Shown piece after piece: positions 41,163 through 52,051 of a DNA stretch of 64,000 bases. Both the position numbers and the translations under genes were made by a program. The stretch is from DASZHA01 sp035938265 (lineage in GTDB: Bacteria; Chloroflexota; Dormibacteria; DASZGP01): assembly GCA_035938265.1 (NCBI GenBank), contig DASZHA010000081.1, forward strand, positions 31,312 to 95,311, given 5' to 3'. The first letter of the stretch is position 1. Every line of letters begins with the position of its first letter. The notes under the pieces were generated by a model that saw only the letters and a program-made list of their open reading frames with translations, was not told the DNA's origin and made no database searches.

Positions 41163-41168
41163 AGTGTA
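41163..41168 (-). promoter_or_regulatory. -10 box (TACACT) of the alpha/beta hydrolase, leaderless type
   Basis: TACACT is followed by 6 nt (gcggcg) and ATG 41156. Confidence 0.65.
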
Positions 41169-41208
41169 GGCCCCGATCTGTCCGCTGGAGCCGGTCCGGG
41201 GACCTGTC

Positions 41209-43245
41209 CTAGTGGATCAGGGAGTGGGTGGCCACCGTGCTCGCCACCAGGATGGCGATGATGTTGATGACCTTGATCATGGGGTTGATGGCCGGGCCGG
41301 CGGTGTCCTTGTATGGGTCGCCGACGGTGTCACCGGTGACCGACGCGGCGTGCGCGTCGGTGCCCTTGCCGCCGAGGTTGCCATCCTCGATGAACTTCTT
41401 GGCGTTGTCCCAGGCGCCACCACCGCTGGTCATCTGGATTGCCACGAAGACGCCGACCACGATGGCGCCGACGAGCATGCCGCCCAGTGCCTTGGGGCCG
41501 AGGATGAAGCCGACGGCGATCGGCGCCAGCACCGGGATGATGCCGGGCAGGATCATCTCCCGCTGGGCAGCTGCGGTTACCAGGGCGACGGCGTGCCCGT
41601 ACTCCGGCTTCTCCGTCCCCGCCATGATCCCCGGGTGCTCCTTGAACTGGCGGCGGACCTCGTTGACCACCCCGGCGGCGGCGCGGCCCACGGCCAGCAT
41701 GCTCAGTGAGGCGAACAGCACCGGCAGGATGCCGCCGATGAACAGCCCCACGATGACCAGCGGGTCGGAGAGGTCGAAACGGATCTGGTGGGCGGCGTCG
41801 AGGTGGAGGGCGTCGTTGAGCTCCTGGGTGTAGGAGCCGAAGAGCACCAGGGCGGCCAGGCCGGCGGAGCCGATGGCGTAGCCCTTGGTCACGGCTTTGG
41901 TGGTGTTGCCGACGGCGTCGAGCGGGTCGGTGACGGCCCGGACCGCCTCCTCCATCTCCGCCATCTCGGCGATGCCGCCGGCGTTGTCGGTGATCGGACC
42001 GTAGGAGTCGATGGCGACGATGATCCCGGTCATCGAGAGCATCGACATGGCCGCGACGGCGATGTAGTACAGGGCGTGGTCGCCGCCCAGGGCGGCCGCG
42101 CCGATGATGCCGGCCGCGATCACCAGCACGGGAAGCGCCGTCGCCTGCATCCCCACCGCCAGCCCGGCAATGATGTTGGTCGCGTGGCCGGTGGTGCTGG
42201 CCTCAGCGATGTGCTTGACCGGGCTGTAGTTGGCGCTAGTGTAGTAGTCCGTTATGAAGACGAGGGCGACGGTGATGAGGATGCCGATGACGGCGGCGAG
42301 GAATAGGCGGTTGACATCGGCGCCGGCGACGGTCGCCATGTACTGCCGGGTCACAAAGTAGAAGCCGACCAGGGCCAGGATCGCGGCCACGCCCAGGCCC
42401 TTGTAGAGCGCGTTCATGATGTTGCCGCTGCGGCCCAGGCGGACGAAGAAGCTGCCGATGATCGAGGCCACGATCGAGACCGCCCCCAGCAGCAGCGGGT
42501 AGATCACAAACTCGATCTGGCCGGGGAACACAAGCGAGCCGAGCAGCATCGCCGCCACCGAGGTGACGGCGTAGGTCTCGAACAGGTCGGCGGCCATGCC
42601 AGCGCAGTCGCCCACGTTGTCGCCTACGTTGTCGGCGATCACCGCGGGGTTGCGGGGGTCGTCCTCGGGGATGCCGGCCTCGACCTTGCCCACCAGGTCG
42701 GCGCCGACGTCGGCGGCCTTGGTGTAGATGCCGCCGCCCAGGCGGGCGAAGACGGACACCAGGGAGGCGCCAAAGCCGAGCCCCACCAGCGCCTTGGGGT
42801 CTTTGAAGATGCCGTAGCTGAGGGCCACACCCAGGAGTCCGAGGCCGACCACGAAGAAGCCGGTGACGGCGCCACCGCGGAAGGCCATCGAGAGGGCCGC
42901 GCTGAGGCCCTTGCGGGCGGCCTCGGCGGTCCGCACGTTGGCCCGCACCGAAACGTTCATCCCGACATAGCCCGCCGCCGCGGAGCAGGCGGCCCCCACC
43001 ACGAAGAGGACGGCCGTCTGGTAGCCCAGGGTGAAGAAGAGAACCAGGAAGATCACCAGGCCGACGATGGCGATGATCGTGTACTGCCGGTTGAGGTAGG
43101 CCGAGGCCCCTTCCTGGATGTACCCCGCGATCTCCTGCATACGGGCATTGCCGGCGCTGCTGCGGATGACGCTGAGGGCGAGGTAGCCCCCGAACGCGAT
43201 CGCCAGGACCGCGCAAAGCGCTACCAGTAGAAGCTCAAGGGACAT
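41209..43245 (-). CDS. hppA: Membrane H+-translocating pyrophosphatase (K+-independent type)
   Basis: Couples pyrophosphate hydrolysis to proton export. It is 678 aa with about 16 membrane helices. The start ATG 43245 has CAGGAG 5 nt upstream; the longer frame to 43320 has no support. The pyrophosphate/Mg site DVGADLVGKVEAGIPEDDPR (179 onward) and ADNVGDNVGDCAG are intact, as is the C-terminal GDTVGDPYKDTAGPA. Lys450 in GNTTKAVTKG occupies the position that is Ala in K+-dependent enzymes, so a K+-independent proton pump is expected. It would scavenge PPi from biosynthesis, including acyl-CoA and nucleotide-sugar reactions. Confidence 0.95.
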   Translation of the reverse strand: MSLELLLVALCAVLAIAFGGYLALSVIRSSAGNARMQEIAGYIQEGASAYLNRQYTIIAIVGLVIFLVLFFTLGYQTAVLFVVGAACSAAAGYVGMNVSVRANVRTAEAARKGLSAALSMAFRGGAVTGFFVVGLGLLGVALSYGIFKDPKALVGLGFGASLVSVFARLGGGIYTKAADVGADLVGKVEAGIPEDDPRNPAVIADNVGDNVGDCAGMAADLFETYAVTSVAAMLLGSLVFPGQIEFVIYPLLLGAVSIVASIIGSFFVRLGRSGNIMNALYKGLGVAAILALVGFYFVTRQYMATVAGADVNRLFLAAVIGILITVALVFITDYYTSANYSPVKHIAEASTTGHATNIIAGLAVGMQATALPVLVIAAGIIGAAALGGDHALYYIAVAAMSMLSMTGIIVAIDSYGPITDNAGGIAEMAEMEEAVRAVTDPLDAVGNTTKAVTKGYAIGSAGLAALVLFGSYTQELNDALHLDAAHQIRFDLSDPLVIVGLFIGGILPVLFASLSMLAVGRAAAGVVNEVRRQFKEHPGIMAGTEKPEYGHAVALVTAAAQREMILPGIIPVLAPIAVGFILGPKALGGMLVGAIVVGVFVAIQMTSGGGAWDNAKKFIEDGNLGGKGTDAHAASVTGDTVGDPYKDTAGPAINPMIKVINIIAILVASTVATHSLIH

Positions 43246-43365
43246 CCAAACTCCTGTGTCTTCGGGGTTTCCCGGTGTAATCCCGCCACCGGGGCGGCGG
43301 TCGGCCGGGCATGAGCCCACCAGCGTTCCGCGGCGCCCAACTTTACCAGCCTCGCCGGAATCAGG

Positions 43366-43989
43366 TCAGGGTGATGATTGCGGGGAGGCTGTCGCCGCGC
43401 CGGGGCTGGGCGATGGCCGTGGCACTGGCGGGTTGTCGACCAGGCCGAGGATGGGGACGTCGATGCTGGCCACCGGGATGGCGTAGACGTCGTTGCCGCC
43501 GGGGGTGCGGACGTAGTCGTTGACCCCGTCGGTGGTTTTGCCGCCGATCCACAGGGTCGTCTTCTGCCCCGACGCGGTGGACACCGTGAACTCCCCGGTG
43601 GTGGCCCGGTCGAGGCCGAAGCCAGGAAAGTCATTGACGCCGAAGATGGTTCGGGCCGGCCGCAGCTGGACGATGCTGGTGAAGAGCTGGATGGCGGAGG
43701 CCTGGTCGGCGATCTGTGGCTGGCAGTTGGTGGGCTGGTCGGCCGGGCACAGCTGGTAGGTAAAGGTGAGGTTGCTCCGCACGATGGTCAGGATCTTGTT
43801 CTTGGCCTTGATCTCGACCTGCCCGATCTGATTGGGATCCAGCGCCACGACCGGGCTGGCCAGGGTCGTCGGCGTGGCCGTCGAGCTGGCGCTGGGGCTG
43901 ACCGGCGTCTTGCCCTTGTCGTAGATGTACCAGGCGCCGAGGGCGATCAGGAAGATCGCCGCGGCTGCGTAGAGACCCTTGTTGCTCAA
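43366..43989 (-). CDS. DUF4340 membrane-anchored protein
   Basis: A 207-aa protein with one N-terminal membrane helix (LYAAAAIFLIALGAWYIY). It then has a Ser/Thr/Pro linker and an extracytoplasmic domain containing VEIKAKNKILTIVR and DFPGFGLDRATTGEFTV, typical of DUF4340. DUF4340 proteins accompany Gld-type ABC exporters, and this one is last in such an operon, 24 bases after the GldG-like gene. The C-terminal tail is Pro/Ser-rich. The precise function is unknown. Confidence 0.8.
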   Translation of the reverse strand: MSNKGLYAAAAIFLIALGAWYIYDKGKTPVSPSASSTATPTTLASPVVALDPNQIGQVEIKAKNKILTIVRSNLTFTYQLCPADQPTNCQPQIADQASAIQLFTSIVQLRPARTIFGVNDFPGFGLDRATTGEFTVSTASGQKTTLWIGGKTTDGVNDYVRTPGGNDVYAIPVASIDVPILGLVDNPPVPRPSPSPGAATASPQSSP

Positions 43990-44013
43990 TTGATGATGGT
44001 GGGCCCCTGCGGC

Positions 44014-45858
44014 CTAGCGCCGCCGCAGGTAGACCGCGACCCCCAGCGCCGCCACGAAGAGCGGAAGCAGCGCCGTGTACCCGATCAGGATCAGCTGGTG
44101 CTGCGCATCGGTGACGAAGATGGTGTTGGGCTGGGCCGCGCGCACCGGGACGTCGATGATCTTGTCCTGGCCCGCCAGCCAGTTGACTGCGTTGTTCATG
44201 ATGGCCAGGTTGCCAGGCGCCCCCAGCTGGCTGCCCAGGATCTGGTCGCTGACGAACTGGGCGCCGCCCAGGAGTATGAGCCGTGGCTTGACATCCTTGC
44301 TGCCGTCGGGCGGCCCCACCGCGGACATCAGGTTGAACGGACCACCCTTATCGCTGGGCTGGCAGGTCCCGGCCTTCTGGTTACTGTCGGTGCGCTCGCA
44401 CGAGGACTTGGTGGTGGTGATCAAGGGCGTCAGCTGGAGGCCCTGCGCCACCTGTCCCTCCACAGGCGCTGACTGCACGATCAGGGTCGGAGTGCTCGAC
44501 AGGCCGCGGGTGACGATGTGCGAGCCGTACTGCTGGATGACCAGGATGCCGGCGACGGCGATCTGGTTGTATTGCAGCGACTGGTCGAGGACGATGCCCT
44601 GGCCGATGCTGACCCCGTACTTCTTGATGACGTCGTTGGTGTTGGCCTGAGTCGTCGGCTCCTCAGCCAGCAGGACGTGCCCGCCGCCGTCGAGGTAGCC
44701 GGTCAGCGACTGGACCTCGGCGGCGGTCAGGTTGGTCGTGGCGTCGAGGATGACTACAGCGTCGGCGTCTTTGGGGACCGTGGTGCCGGTGACCAGGGCG
44801 GGGGTGGGGGTTGCCCCCGGGGATGGACTCCCAGTGTCAGTCGGCGCTGGGCTCGACGTGTCGGCCGGCTGGGGCGCCGTCGACGGGGCGACCTGGCCCG
44901 GTTGGACGGTGCCGCCGCTTCCACTCCCGGTCAGCAGGTTGAGCTGGGCGGTGGTCATTCCCTGGGTGGCAAGCGACGAGGCCAGCCGCGAGTAGGTGTT
45001 GCCCCCGGTGGCGCCCTGCCCCTGCGCCGCCTGGATCGACCCCTCACCGTGGCCCGTCAGGAAATACACCTTGGGCGAGCGGCCGGTGCTGAGGCGGATC
45101 ATGGCGGTGTCGAGCCCGGCTTCGGTGAGGTCGGTGGCCACCTGGGGCTGGCGGTTAGGGTACTCGAATACAACCGACGCCTGCTGCAGGCCGAGGGTGC
45201 GCGCCGTCGTCGGGTCGTCGACCAGGCTCTTCTGCTTGACCACCAGCTTGTGGTTGACGTTGTGCATCCGCTGCAGAAGGTCGTAGGCGGTCTGGGTCTC
45301 CGTGGGAGACTGGTTCCACCAGACGGTCGCGGTGACCTCGTTGTCGAGACCCTTGACGACGGTCTCGGTCTGGGGGGCGAGGCTGTTGACCTGGTCCTTG
45401 GTGACGTCGATCTGCTTGTCGCCCAGGCGGTCGCGGACGACAACGTTCAGCAGGAAAACGGCGCCGAGGACAAGCAGCACCCCGAAGAGCGCCCGGCTCC
45501 CCGCCTGCACCTGGCCCTGGCCCAGGAACGCGCGGATGGTCTCCGGCTCGAGCACCCCATAGATGACCAGCAGCAGCAGGCCGCCAAGGATGAAGCCACC
45601 GGGGGTCTGCAGGTTCGAAGTGCCGAACAGCGCCAGCAGGCTGAGGCCGATGACCAGCAGGCCGGTGCCGACGACAAGGACGGTGCGGACGAAGAAGCGG
45701 ACCACCCGACCCCGACCGGTGGAGAGGTTCAGGTCGTCGTCGTCGTCGAAGTCCTCGGTGTCCTCCAGCCCCTCTTCGTCTGTGGTCTCATCCTCGTCGT
45801 TGGACTCGTCGTCGCCGGAGCGCTCCGTCTTCGTCTTGTCGTCGTCGTCTAGTGCCAC
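44014..45858 (-). CDS. GldG-like ABC-associated membrane protein with acidic N-terminus
   Basis: A 614-aa protein. The first ~45 residues are strikingly acidic (Asp/Glu runs including DFDDDDD). Three membrane helices follow (about 53-75, 85-105, 125-142), then a large extracytoplasmic GldG/DUF4350-like domain (ITDVTKDQ.N-type start, VYFLTGHGEGS, VVILDATTNLTAAEV). It ends in a membrane helix (LILIGYTALLPLFVAALGVAVYL). A Pro/Ser/Thr-rich insert lies around residues 325-355. It overlaps the permease gene by 10 bases. GldG partners the ABC ATPase and permease; outside Bacteroidetes the cargo is unknown. Confidence 0.82.
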   Translation of the reverse strand: MALDDDDKTKTERSGDDESNDEDETTDEEGLEDTEDFDDDDDLNLSTGRGRVVRFFVRTVLVVGTGLLVIGLSLLALFGTSNLQTPGGFILGGLLLLVIYGVLEPETIRAFLGQGQVQAGSRALFGVLLVLGAVFLLNVVVRDRLGDKQIDVTKDQVNSLAPQTETVVKGLDNEVTATVWWNQSPTETQTAYDLLQRMHNVNHKLVVKQKSLVDDPTTARTLGLQQASVVFEYPNRQPQVATDLTEAGLDTAMIRLSTGRSPKVYFLTGHGEGSIQAAQGQGATGGNTYSRLASSLATQGMTTAQLNLLTGSGSGGTVQPGQVAPSTAPQPADTSSPAPTDTGSPSPGATPTPALVTGTTVPKDADAVVILDATTNLTAAEVQSLTGYLDGGGHVLLAEEPTTQANTNDVIKKYGVSIGQGIVLDQSLQYNQIAVAGILVIQQYGSHIVTRGLSSTPTLIVQSAPVEGQVAQGLQLTPLITTTKSSCERTDSNQKAGTCQPSDKGGPFNLMSAVGPPDGSKDVKPRLILLGGAQFVSDQILGSQLGAPGNLAIMNNAVNWLAGQDKIIDVPVRAAQPNTIFVTDAQHQLILIGYTALLPLFVAALGVAVYLRRR

Positions 45859-46591
45859 CGGCGGGCTCCCAGGGCGACCACCGCCAGGTACAGCGGGACC
45901 ACGATCATGCTGAGCGCATAGACGACGTCAAAGAGGCCCAGCGTGCCCTTCGAGAAGTTGTCCGCGTGCGCCCGCGGACCAAGCTGGCTAAGGAAGTCGC
46001 TTAGGGGCGGCTGGGCGAGGGCCCCGGCGCCGTCGATGACGAGCAGGATCAGAAGGGCCACGAAGGCGATAACCGCGGCGATGATCTGGTTCCTGGTCAG
46101 GCTCGAGGCGAGCAGGCCAATCGCGAGGTAGCTGCCGATGATCAGGAAATTTCCGAGGTAGGCGACCCCCAGGGTTGCCCAGTCAACCGTCCCGAGGTTG
46201 AGGAACAGGAACTGGTGCTTGTCGACCGCGGTGAAGAGCGGGACCAGGACCTGGATCAGGGTGGTCGCCAGCAGCGCCAGGTAGATCACCATCGCCGCGG
46301 CGAACTTGCCCGCGACCAGCTCGACGTCGCGAATCGGATGGCTGAAGAGCAGCTCCAGGGTCCCCTCCCCCTTCTCCTGGGCGATCAGTCGCATGGTCAG
46401 GAGGGGCGCCAGCAGGATCATGATGAAGAGGATGATCGAGAAGGTGGTGCTGATCGACACCGTCTGGCTCTGGAGGGTGTTGATCGCGAAGAAGAACCCG
46501 CTGGCAAGGATGAACAGCGCGGTCACGATGAAGAACACGGGCGAGACGAAGTAGACCTTGATCTCCTTGCGGGCGATGGTGAGGGCGTTCT

Positions 46592-46595
<4 letters not shown>
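45849..46595 (-). CDS. ABC-2 type permease (GldF-like)
   Basis: A 248-aa permease with six predicted membrane helices. The N-terminal phrase ALTIARKEIKVYFVSPVFFI and the internal EKGEGTLELLFSHPI are the hallmarks of GldF/NosY-like ABC-2 permeases. It overlaps the ATPase upstream by four bases (ATGA) and the GldG-like gene downstream by ten, so the three are tightly coupled. Confidence 0.9.
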
Positions 46596-48076
<1,481 letters not shown>

Positions 48077-48125
48077 GAACCGCCGAATTATGCCATAGGG
48101 GTTGTTGGCTTCCGATGAGATCCTA

Positions 48126-48962
48126 ATGAGCCGCTCACCAGGCCCCGCGGAGGCCGATCAGCATTCCGTGACAATCGCCGTCGGTGACGAGCTGTTACGC
48201 GGCCACACCCAGGACACCAACTCCCACTGGCTGGCTCAGCGCCTTTACGCGCTGGGCTTCCCGCTGCGACGCGGGCACATGGTCAGCGACGTGCAGGACG
48301 AGATCGTTCGGGTCGTCCGAGCGGAGGTCCAGCGCCAGCCGACCTGCCTTTTCGTCTGCGGCGGTCTGGGGCCAACCCCCGACGACCGGACCATGGCGGC
48401 GCTGGCTGAGGCTCTCGACCGGCCGCTGGCGCTCGACCCCAGGGCTGCCGAGCACATCCAGGTGAGGCTCGACTTCCTGCACGGCATCGGACGCATCCCC
48501 ACTCCCGAGATGAAGGAGGCCAACCGTCGCATGGCCGAGGTCCCGGAGGGCGCCATCATCCTGGAGAACGCCATCGGCATGGCTCCTGGCCTGGAGTTCC
48601 CGATCGATGGCGGTGGCAACCTCTTTGTCCTGCCGGGTGTGCCCCGGGAGCTGAAGACGATCTTCGAGGACGAGATCGCCCCCAAGTACCTCGCCGGCGG
48701 CACCATCCACGTCACGGAGGAGGTGCACTTCACCGGCGCTGTGGAGGCGGAGTTCTGGGACCTGCTCAATCGCATCGAGAAGGAGTTCCCGGGGGTGTCG
48801 GTGGGGTCCTATCCCCAGCCCGACCGTGGCTACCTGATCATCCGGCTGGCCGGGCCCCGGCCGGGCGACGTGCGGGCCGCCGCCGAGGCGGTGCGCTTTG
48901 CCGCACCGGAGCGGGCGCATGAGAAGACGGTGGAAAAGACTGAGCCGTCGGAGGCGGAGGGC
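48126..48962 (+). CDS. CinA N-domain / MoCF-fold protein
   Basis: About 279 aa of the molybdopterin-binding-like (MoCF/COG1058) fold of CinA: SVTIAVGDELLRGHTQDTNSHWLAQ (given here only as the family opening), VCGGLGPTPDDRT and the GMAPGLEF/VLPGVPRELKTIFED segments. The C-terminal CinA amidase domain is absent, so it is not a full-length CinA. Stand-alone members include nucleotide/ADP-ribose pyrophosphatase-like proteins. I use ATG 48126; TTG 48102 in the same frame is possible. It is divergent from the Gld-type operon (49-base gap). The stop codon is TAG at 48963-48965. Confidence 0.85.
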
Positions 48963-49000
48963 TAGGGTCGACAGATTTGCGTAGCTACACGGAATTGTGA

Positions 49001-49006
49001 TAGCAT
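49001..49006 (+). promoter_or_regulatory. Extended -10 (TGaTAGCAT) of the DUF222/HNH gene, leaderless type
   Basis: TAGCAT with an upstream TG ends 6 nt before ATG 49013. TTGCGT at 48977-48982 is a possible -35 with an 18-base spacer. This is the most AT-rich short stretch nearby and no ribosome-binding site is present. Confidence 0.7.
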
Positions 49007-49012
49007 ACGTAC

Positions 49013-50425
49013 ATGCGTTCGGGGGAGGCGGACCTGGGGCTTGCAGGCGAGACGCTTGAGCAGGCCGAGCGAAACCTGGGCCGCCTGCGGGAGATGGGGG
49101 TCGACGGATTGGGGGCGCGAGAGCTGGCCGAGTACATTCGACTATTGCGCGTCTTAATCGACCAGGCGGAGTTGCTCAGCACTCATGCGTTGGCGGCGTT
49201 CGAGCGCGTCGAGGGGCACGTCGGCTCCGGCGCATCGGACGCGGTGGACTTCCTCAGCCGAGAGTGCAAGCTATCCCCAGAGTCGGCCATGGATCGGGTA
49301 ATTCTGGCTCGCCGCCTGGATCAGCTGCCGACAACCGTCGACCTGGTCACGAGTGGCAAGCTCAGCTTCGAGCAAAGCACGGTGATAGCCCGCAGCACCG
49401 CCAGGGTTCGGCCGCAGGACGCCGCCGTGGTCGAGGCTCGGCTGCTCGAGACGGGTGCGGCGGCCATGAACGCCGGACGGCTGCGTCAGCACGCCGCGTC
49501 GGTGGTGGCAGAGGTTGACGGCGAGGTATTACGTCGGGATGCGACCAGGGCCCGAGAGCGCCGGGAGTTCAAGATTGCGCCCACAGTCGACGGTAGCGCC
49601 ACCGTTGTGGGCCACGTCACCTCGGAATGCGCCGCCTACCTGCGGGCCGGACTCGAGCCCTTCATGCGCCCCGCCGGGAAGGAGGACACGCGCACCGTGG
49701 GGCAGCGGCGGCATGACGGGCTCATGCAGCTGGCGAAGCAGTCGGTGCTGGGCGCCGGCAACGCCAATGGAGCAGTCGACGGTAGTACCAGCGGCGCCGG
49801 GGAGTCGGGCAGCGGCAACGCCCGGCGGCCGCAGCTGGTGGTGGTGGCGCCGTTGTCGGCGATGTTGGGCGAGGATGGACCACCGCCGCTGCTTCAAGGT
49901 CTGGTGCCGATCTCCCAAGAGGAGCTCGACCTACTGGTTTGCGAGGCCGACCTCAGCGCGGTGCTCAAGGACTCCGCCGGCAACATCGCCTTCGCCGGCA
50001 AGCGTGCTCGCAGCTTCTCGTCTGCGAAGCAGCGGGCAATGCTAGCCACCAATCCGACCTGTGCCTTTGAGGGTTGCAACCAACCGGCAGTCGACGCCAG
50101 CTACCACCACGTCGACGAATACGCCGACGGTGGTCTTACCACAGTGGATACGGGTGGCCCCAGCTGCTGGGTGCACCATCCCATGATTCACCTCGAGGGC
50201 TGGAGCCTCGTGGCCAATGGCGATGGCACATTCCGCACCCTGGCTCCCGGGCATCCCGAGAATCCCAAGTCCAGAGCGTCGGTCGAAGACTACATCCGGG
50301 ACCGCCGCGAGGCGATCTTCAATGGCATGGCCTCGCGACGACAGAAGTCTCGACGCAAGCGATCGCGACATCAGTCGCCGGGCTCTGCCGCGGAGCGCGA
50401 CGGTCCCGCAGCTCCTGTCGGGTAG
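49013..50425 (+). CDS. DUF222 / HNH endonuclease-domain protein (13E12 family)
   Basis: A 470-aa protein with an N-terminal DUF222 helical domain (ELAEYIRLLRVLIDQAELLS; FLSRECKLSPESAMDRVILA). A C-terminal HNH-type zinc/nuclease motif has CAFEGCNQPA, SYHHVDEYADGG and WVHHPMIHLEGW. A low-complexity Gly/Ser/Asn insert sits near residue 245-265 and the C-terminal tail is very basic. The 13E12 family is abundant in Actinobacteria, often in many copies, and is suspected of mobility. The middle His-x-His arrangement is close to canonical, so nuclease activity is plausible. No flanking repeats mark it as an inserted element. Confidence 0.88.
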   Translation: MRSGEADLGLAGETLEQAERNLGRLREMGVDGLGARELAEYIRLLRVLIDQAELLSTHALAAFERVEGHVGSGASDAVDFLSRECKLSPESAMDRVILARRLDQLPTTVDLVTSGKLSFEQSTVIARSTARVRPQDAAVVEARLLETGAAAMNAGRLRQHAASVVAEVDGEVLRRDATRARERREFKIAPTVDGSATVVGHVTSECAAYLRAGLEPFMRPAGKEDTRTVGQRRHDGLMQLAKQSVLGAGNANGAVDGSTSGAGESGSGNARRPQLVVVAPLSAMLGEDGPPPLLQGLVPISQEELDLLVCEADLSAVLKDSAGNIAFAGKRARSFSSAKQRAMLATNPTCAFEGCNQPAVDASYHHVDEYADGGLTTVDTGGPSCWVHHPMIHLEGWSLVANGDGTFRTLAPGHPENPKSRASVEDYIRDRREAIFNGMASRRQKSRRKRSRHQSPGSAAERDGPAAPVG

Positions 50426-50432
50426 CCGGCGA

Positions 50433-51170
50433 CTACTCGAAGATGTCGTCGTCCCGCGGCTGGTAGGCGGGGATGATCGGCAGATAAGGCTCCGGGTCAC
50501 CGGTCCAGTCGTACGCACGAATCTGGGCTGTGCTGCGTCGGTTGGCCAGGGCGCGCACGAGCTCGTAACGCGAGGCCGTGATGCTCGCACCCGGCTCCCC
50601 CTCCCCTAGCACGCGGGTCTTGCCGTCGTAGCGCAGCTCCAGCGCCGGCAGCCCGACCTCGGTGATCCGCTGCCCGGTGATGAGGCCGAAGGATGGCAGA
50701 GCGTAGCCCACGCCCGCGGACTCGCGATCGCCAGGCTGCCCCACCAGGTTGCGGATGTCCTGGGAGTGCATCGCAAGGTCGACCACCGCGACGTAGTCCT
50801 GTCCCGCGTATGGCGACTTGAACGGCCGCTCACCGCGCAATGCTTCCAGCATCGCCGGCACCGCGGCCTCCCATTCCGCCAGGATCTCCTCCAGCGCCAT
50901 CTGCCGCCGCCGCTCCAGGTGCTCGGCGTTGAAGGCGTTGATGATCTCGGCGCGCTCATCCCGGCGCGCCTCGTCCAGGTAGAAGATCCCCTCGGGGATG
51001 TCCCCGTACACGATCATCTCGGCCTCAGACGTCATGTGCGCCGCAACATCGCGGACGGACCACTCCGGCGAGAAGGGCACCTTCGTCTCCAGCTGCTCGG
51101 TCGTCAGCTCGCGAAGAATGGGGACGATGTGCTCGTAGGTCTCGACGTAGGCCGCCGCCAGGTCAGGCAT
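50433..51170 (-). CDS. DinB/MDMPI-type (mycothiol-dependent maleylpyruvate isomerase-like) protein
   Basis: A 245-aa protein with the DinB four-helix metal-binding fold. The first metal His lies in SPEWSVRDVAAHMTSEAEMI, with later His in VDLAMHSQDIRNLVG. The C-terminal half resembles the MDMPI C-domain. The family uses mycothiol or other thiols in transfer or isomerase reactions; if so, this organism may make a low-molecular-weight thiol of that kind, but that is inference. It follows the enoyl-CoA hydratase by 41 bases, with GGGAG ahead of the ATG. Confidence 0.8.
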   Translation of the reverse strand: MPDLAAAYVETYEHIVPILRELTTEQLETKVPFSPEWSVRDVAAHMTSEAEMIVYGDIPEGIFYLDEARRDERAEIINAFNAEHLERRRQMALEEILAEWEAAVPAMLEALRGERPFKSPYAGQDYVAVVDLAMHSQDIRNLVGQPGDRESAGVGYALPSFGLITGQRITEVGLPALELRYDGKTRVLGEGEPGASITASRYELVRALANRRSTAQIRAYDWTGDPEPYLPIIPAYQPRDDDIFE

Positions 51171-51211
51171 TCGGATTCGCTCCCGTCATCTCCGGCGGGG
51201 ACGCCACGGTG

Positions 51212-52036
51212 CTACTTGCCCTTGAACTCCGGCGTCTGCTTGCTCAGGAAGCTGAGCACGCCGACCACGGCATCCTCGGTCACAGCCGACTTGGCGAAGA
51301 GCTGCGCCTCGATCTCGAGGGCCTCCTCGATGGTCTCCTTGCCCAGACCGTCGTTGACCGCCTGCTTGATCATCGCCTGCGCGATCGGCGCGCCGGCGGC
51401 AATCTTCTCCGCCTTGGCGTTGACGGTGGCCTCGAACTCGTCGGGTCCCGGCGCCTCGTTGACCAGGCCAAGCTTCAGCGCCTCCTCAGCCGTGACTCGG
51501 GTGCCCTCCAGCATCATCTCGAGTGCCTTAGCGCGGCCGATGGTGCGTGGCAGGCGCTGCGTTCCGCCGGCGCCGGGGATGATGCCGAGGTTGACCTCGG
51601 TCTGGCCGATGGTGGCCCTGCCGTCGTTGACCATGATGCGGTAGTCGCAGGAGAGGGCCAGCTCGCAGCCGCCGCCCAGGGCATGTCCGTTGATCGCGGC
51701 GATGACGACCTTGGGCGACCGCTCCAGGCGGGTGAAGCACGCCTGTATGTAGCGGATCGTCTTCAGCAACACCTCTTCCATCGCCGCCGGGTCGGAGCGA
51801 TCGGCGCCGCCCAACTCGGTCAGGTCGGCGCCCACCGAGAAGTACTTCTCATAGGCGCTGCGGACGACGATGACGCGGACCTCGTCGTCCGCCTCCAGCT
51901 GGTCGAGTGCTGCAACCAGGCCGTCGCCGAGGTCGCCCGCAATCGAGTTGTTGCCCTTGCGTGAGAGCGTGATGGTCCCGATCCGCCCCTCTTTGGACGC
52001 GCTGACAACCGGGGTTTCCGTCGCTTGTTCAGTCAT
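51212..52036 (-). CDS. Enoyl-CoA hydratase/isomerase family protein
   Basis: A 274-aa crotonase-fold enzyme. Oxyanion-hole segments are SAYEKYFSVGADLTEL and AAINGHALGGGCELALSCDY. A Glu in the family position (TIGQTEVNLGIIPGAGGTQRLPR) supports hydratase activity. The C-terminus FLSKQTPEFKGK is typical. GGAGGA precedes the ATG. It lies in a lipid-metabolism gene run and probably acts in beta-oxidation or a related acyl-CoA pathway. Confidence 0.92.
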   Translation of the reverse strand: MTEQATETPVVSASKEGRIGTITLSRKGNNSIAGDLGDGLVAALDQLEADDEVRVIVVRSAYEKYFSVGADLTELGGADRSDPAAMEEVLLKTIRYIQACFTRLERSPKVVIAAINGHALGGGCELALSCDYRIMVNDGRATIGQTEVNLGIIPGAGGTQRLPRTIGRAKALEMMLEGTRVTAEEALKLGLVNEAPGPDEFEATVNAKAEKIAAGAPIAQAMIKQAVNDGLGKETIEEALEIEAQLFAKSAVTEDAVVGVLSFLSKQTPEFKGK

Positions 52037-52051
52037 GAGTCTCCTCCAGCC

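Noticed and set aside
48126..48965. Truncated CinA pseudogene
   Set aside because: The single MoCF domain is intact, with a normal end; stand-alone versions are common, so it was kept as a functional gene.
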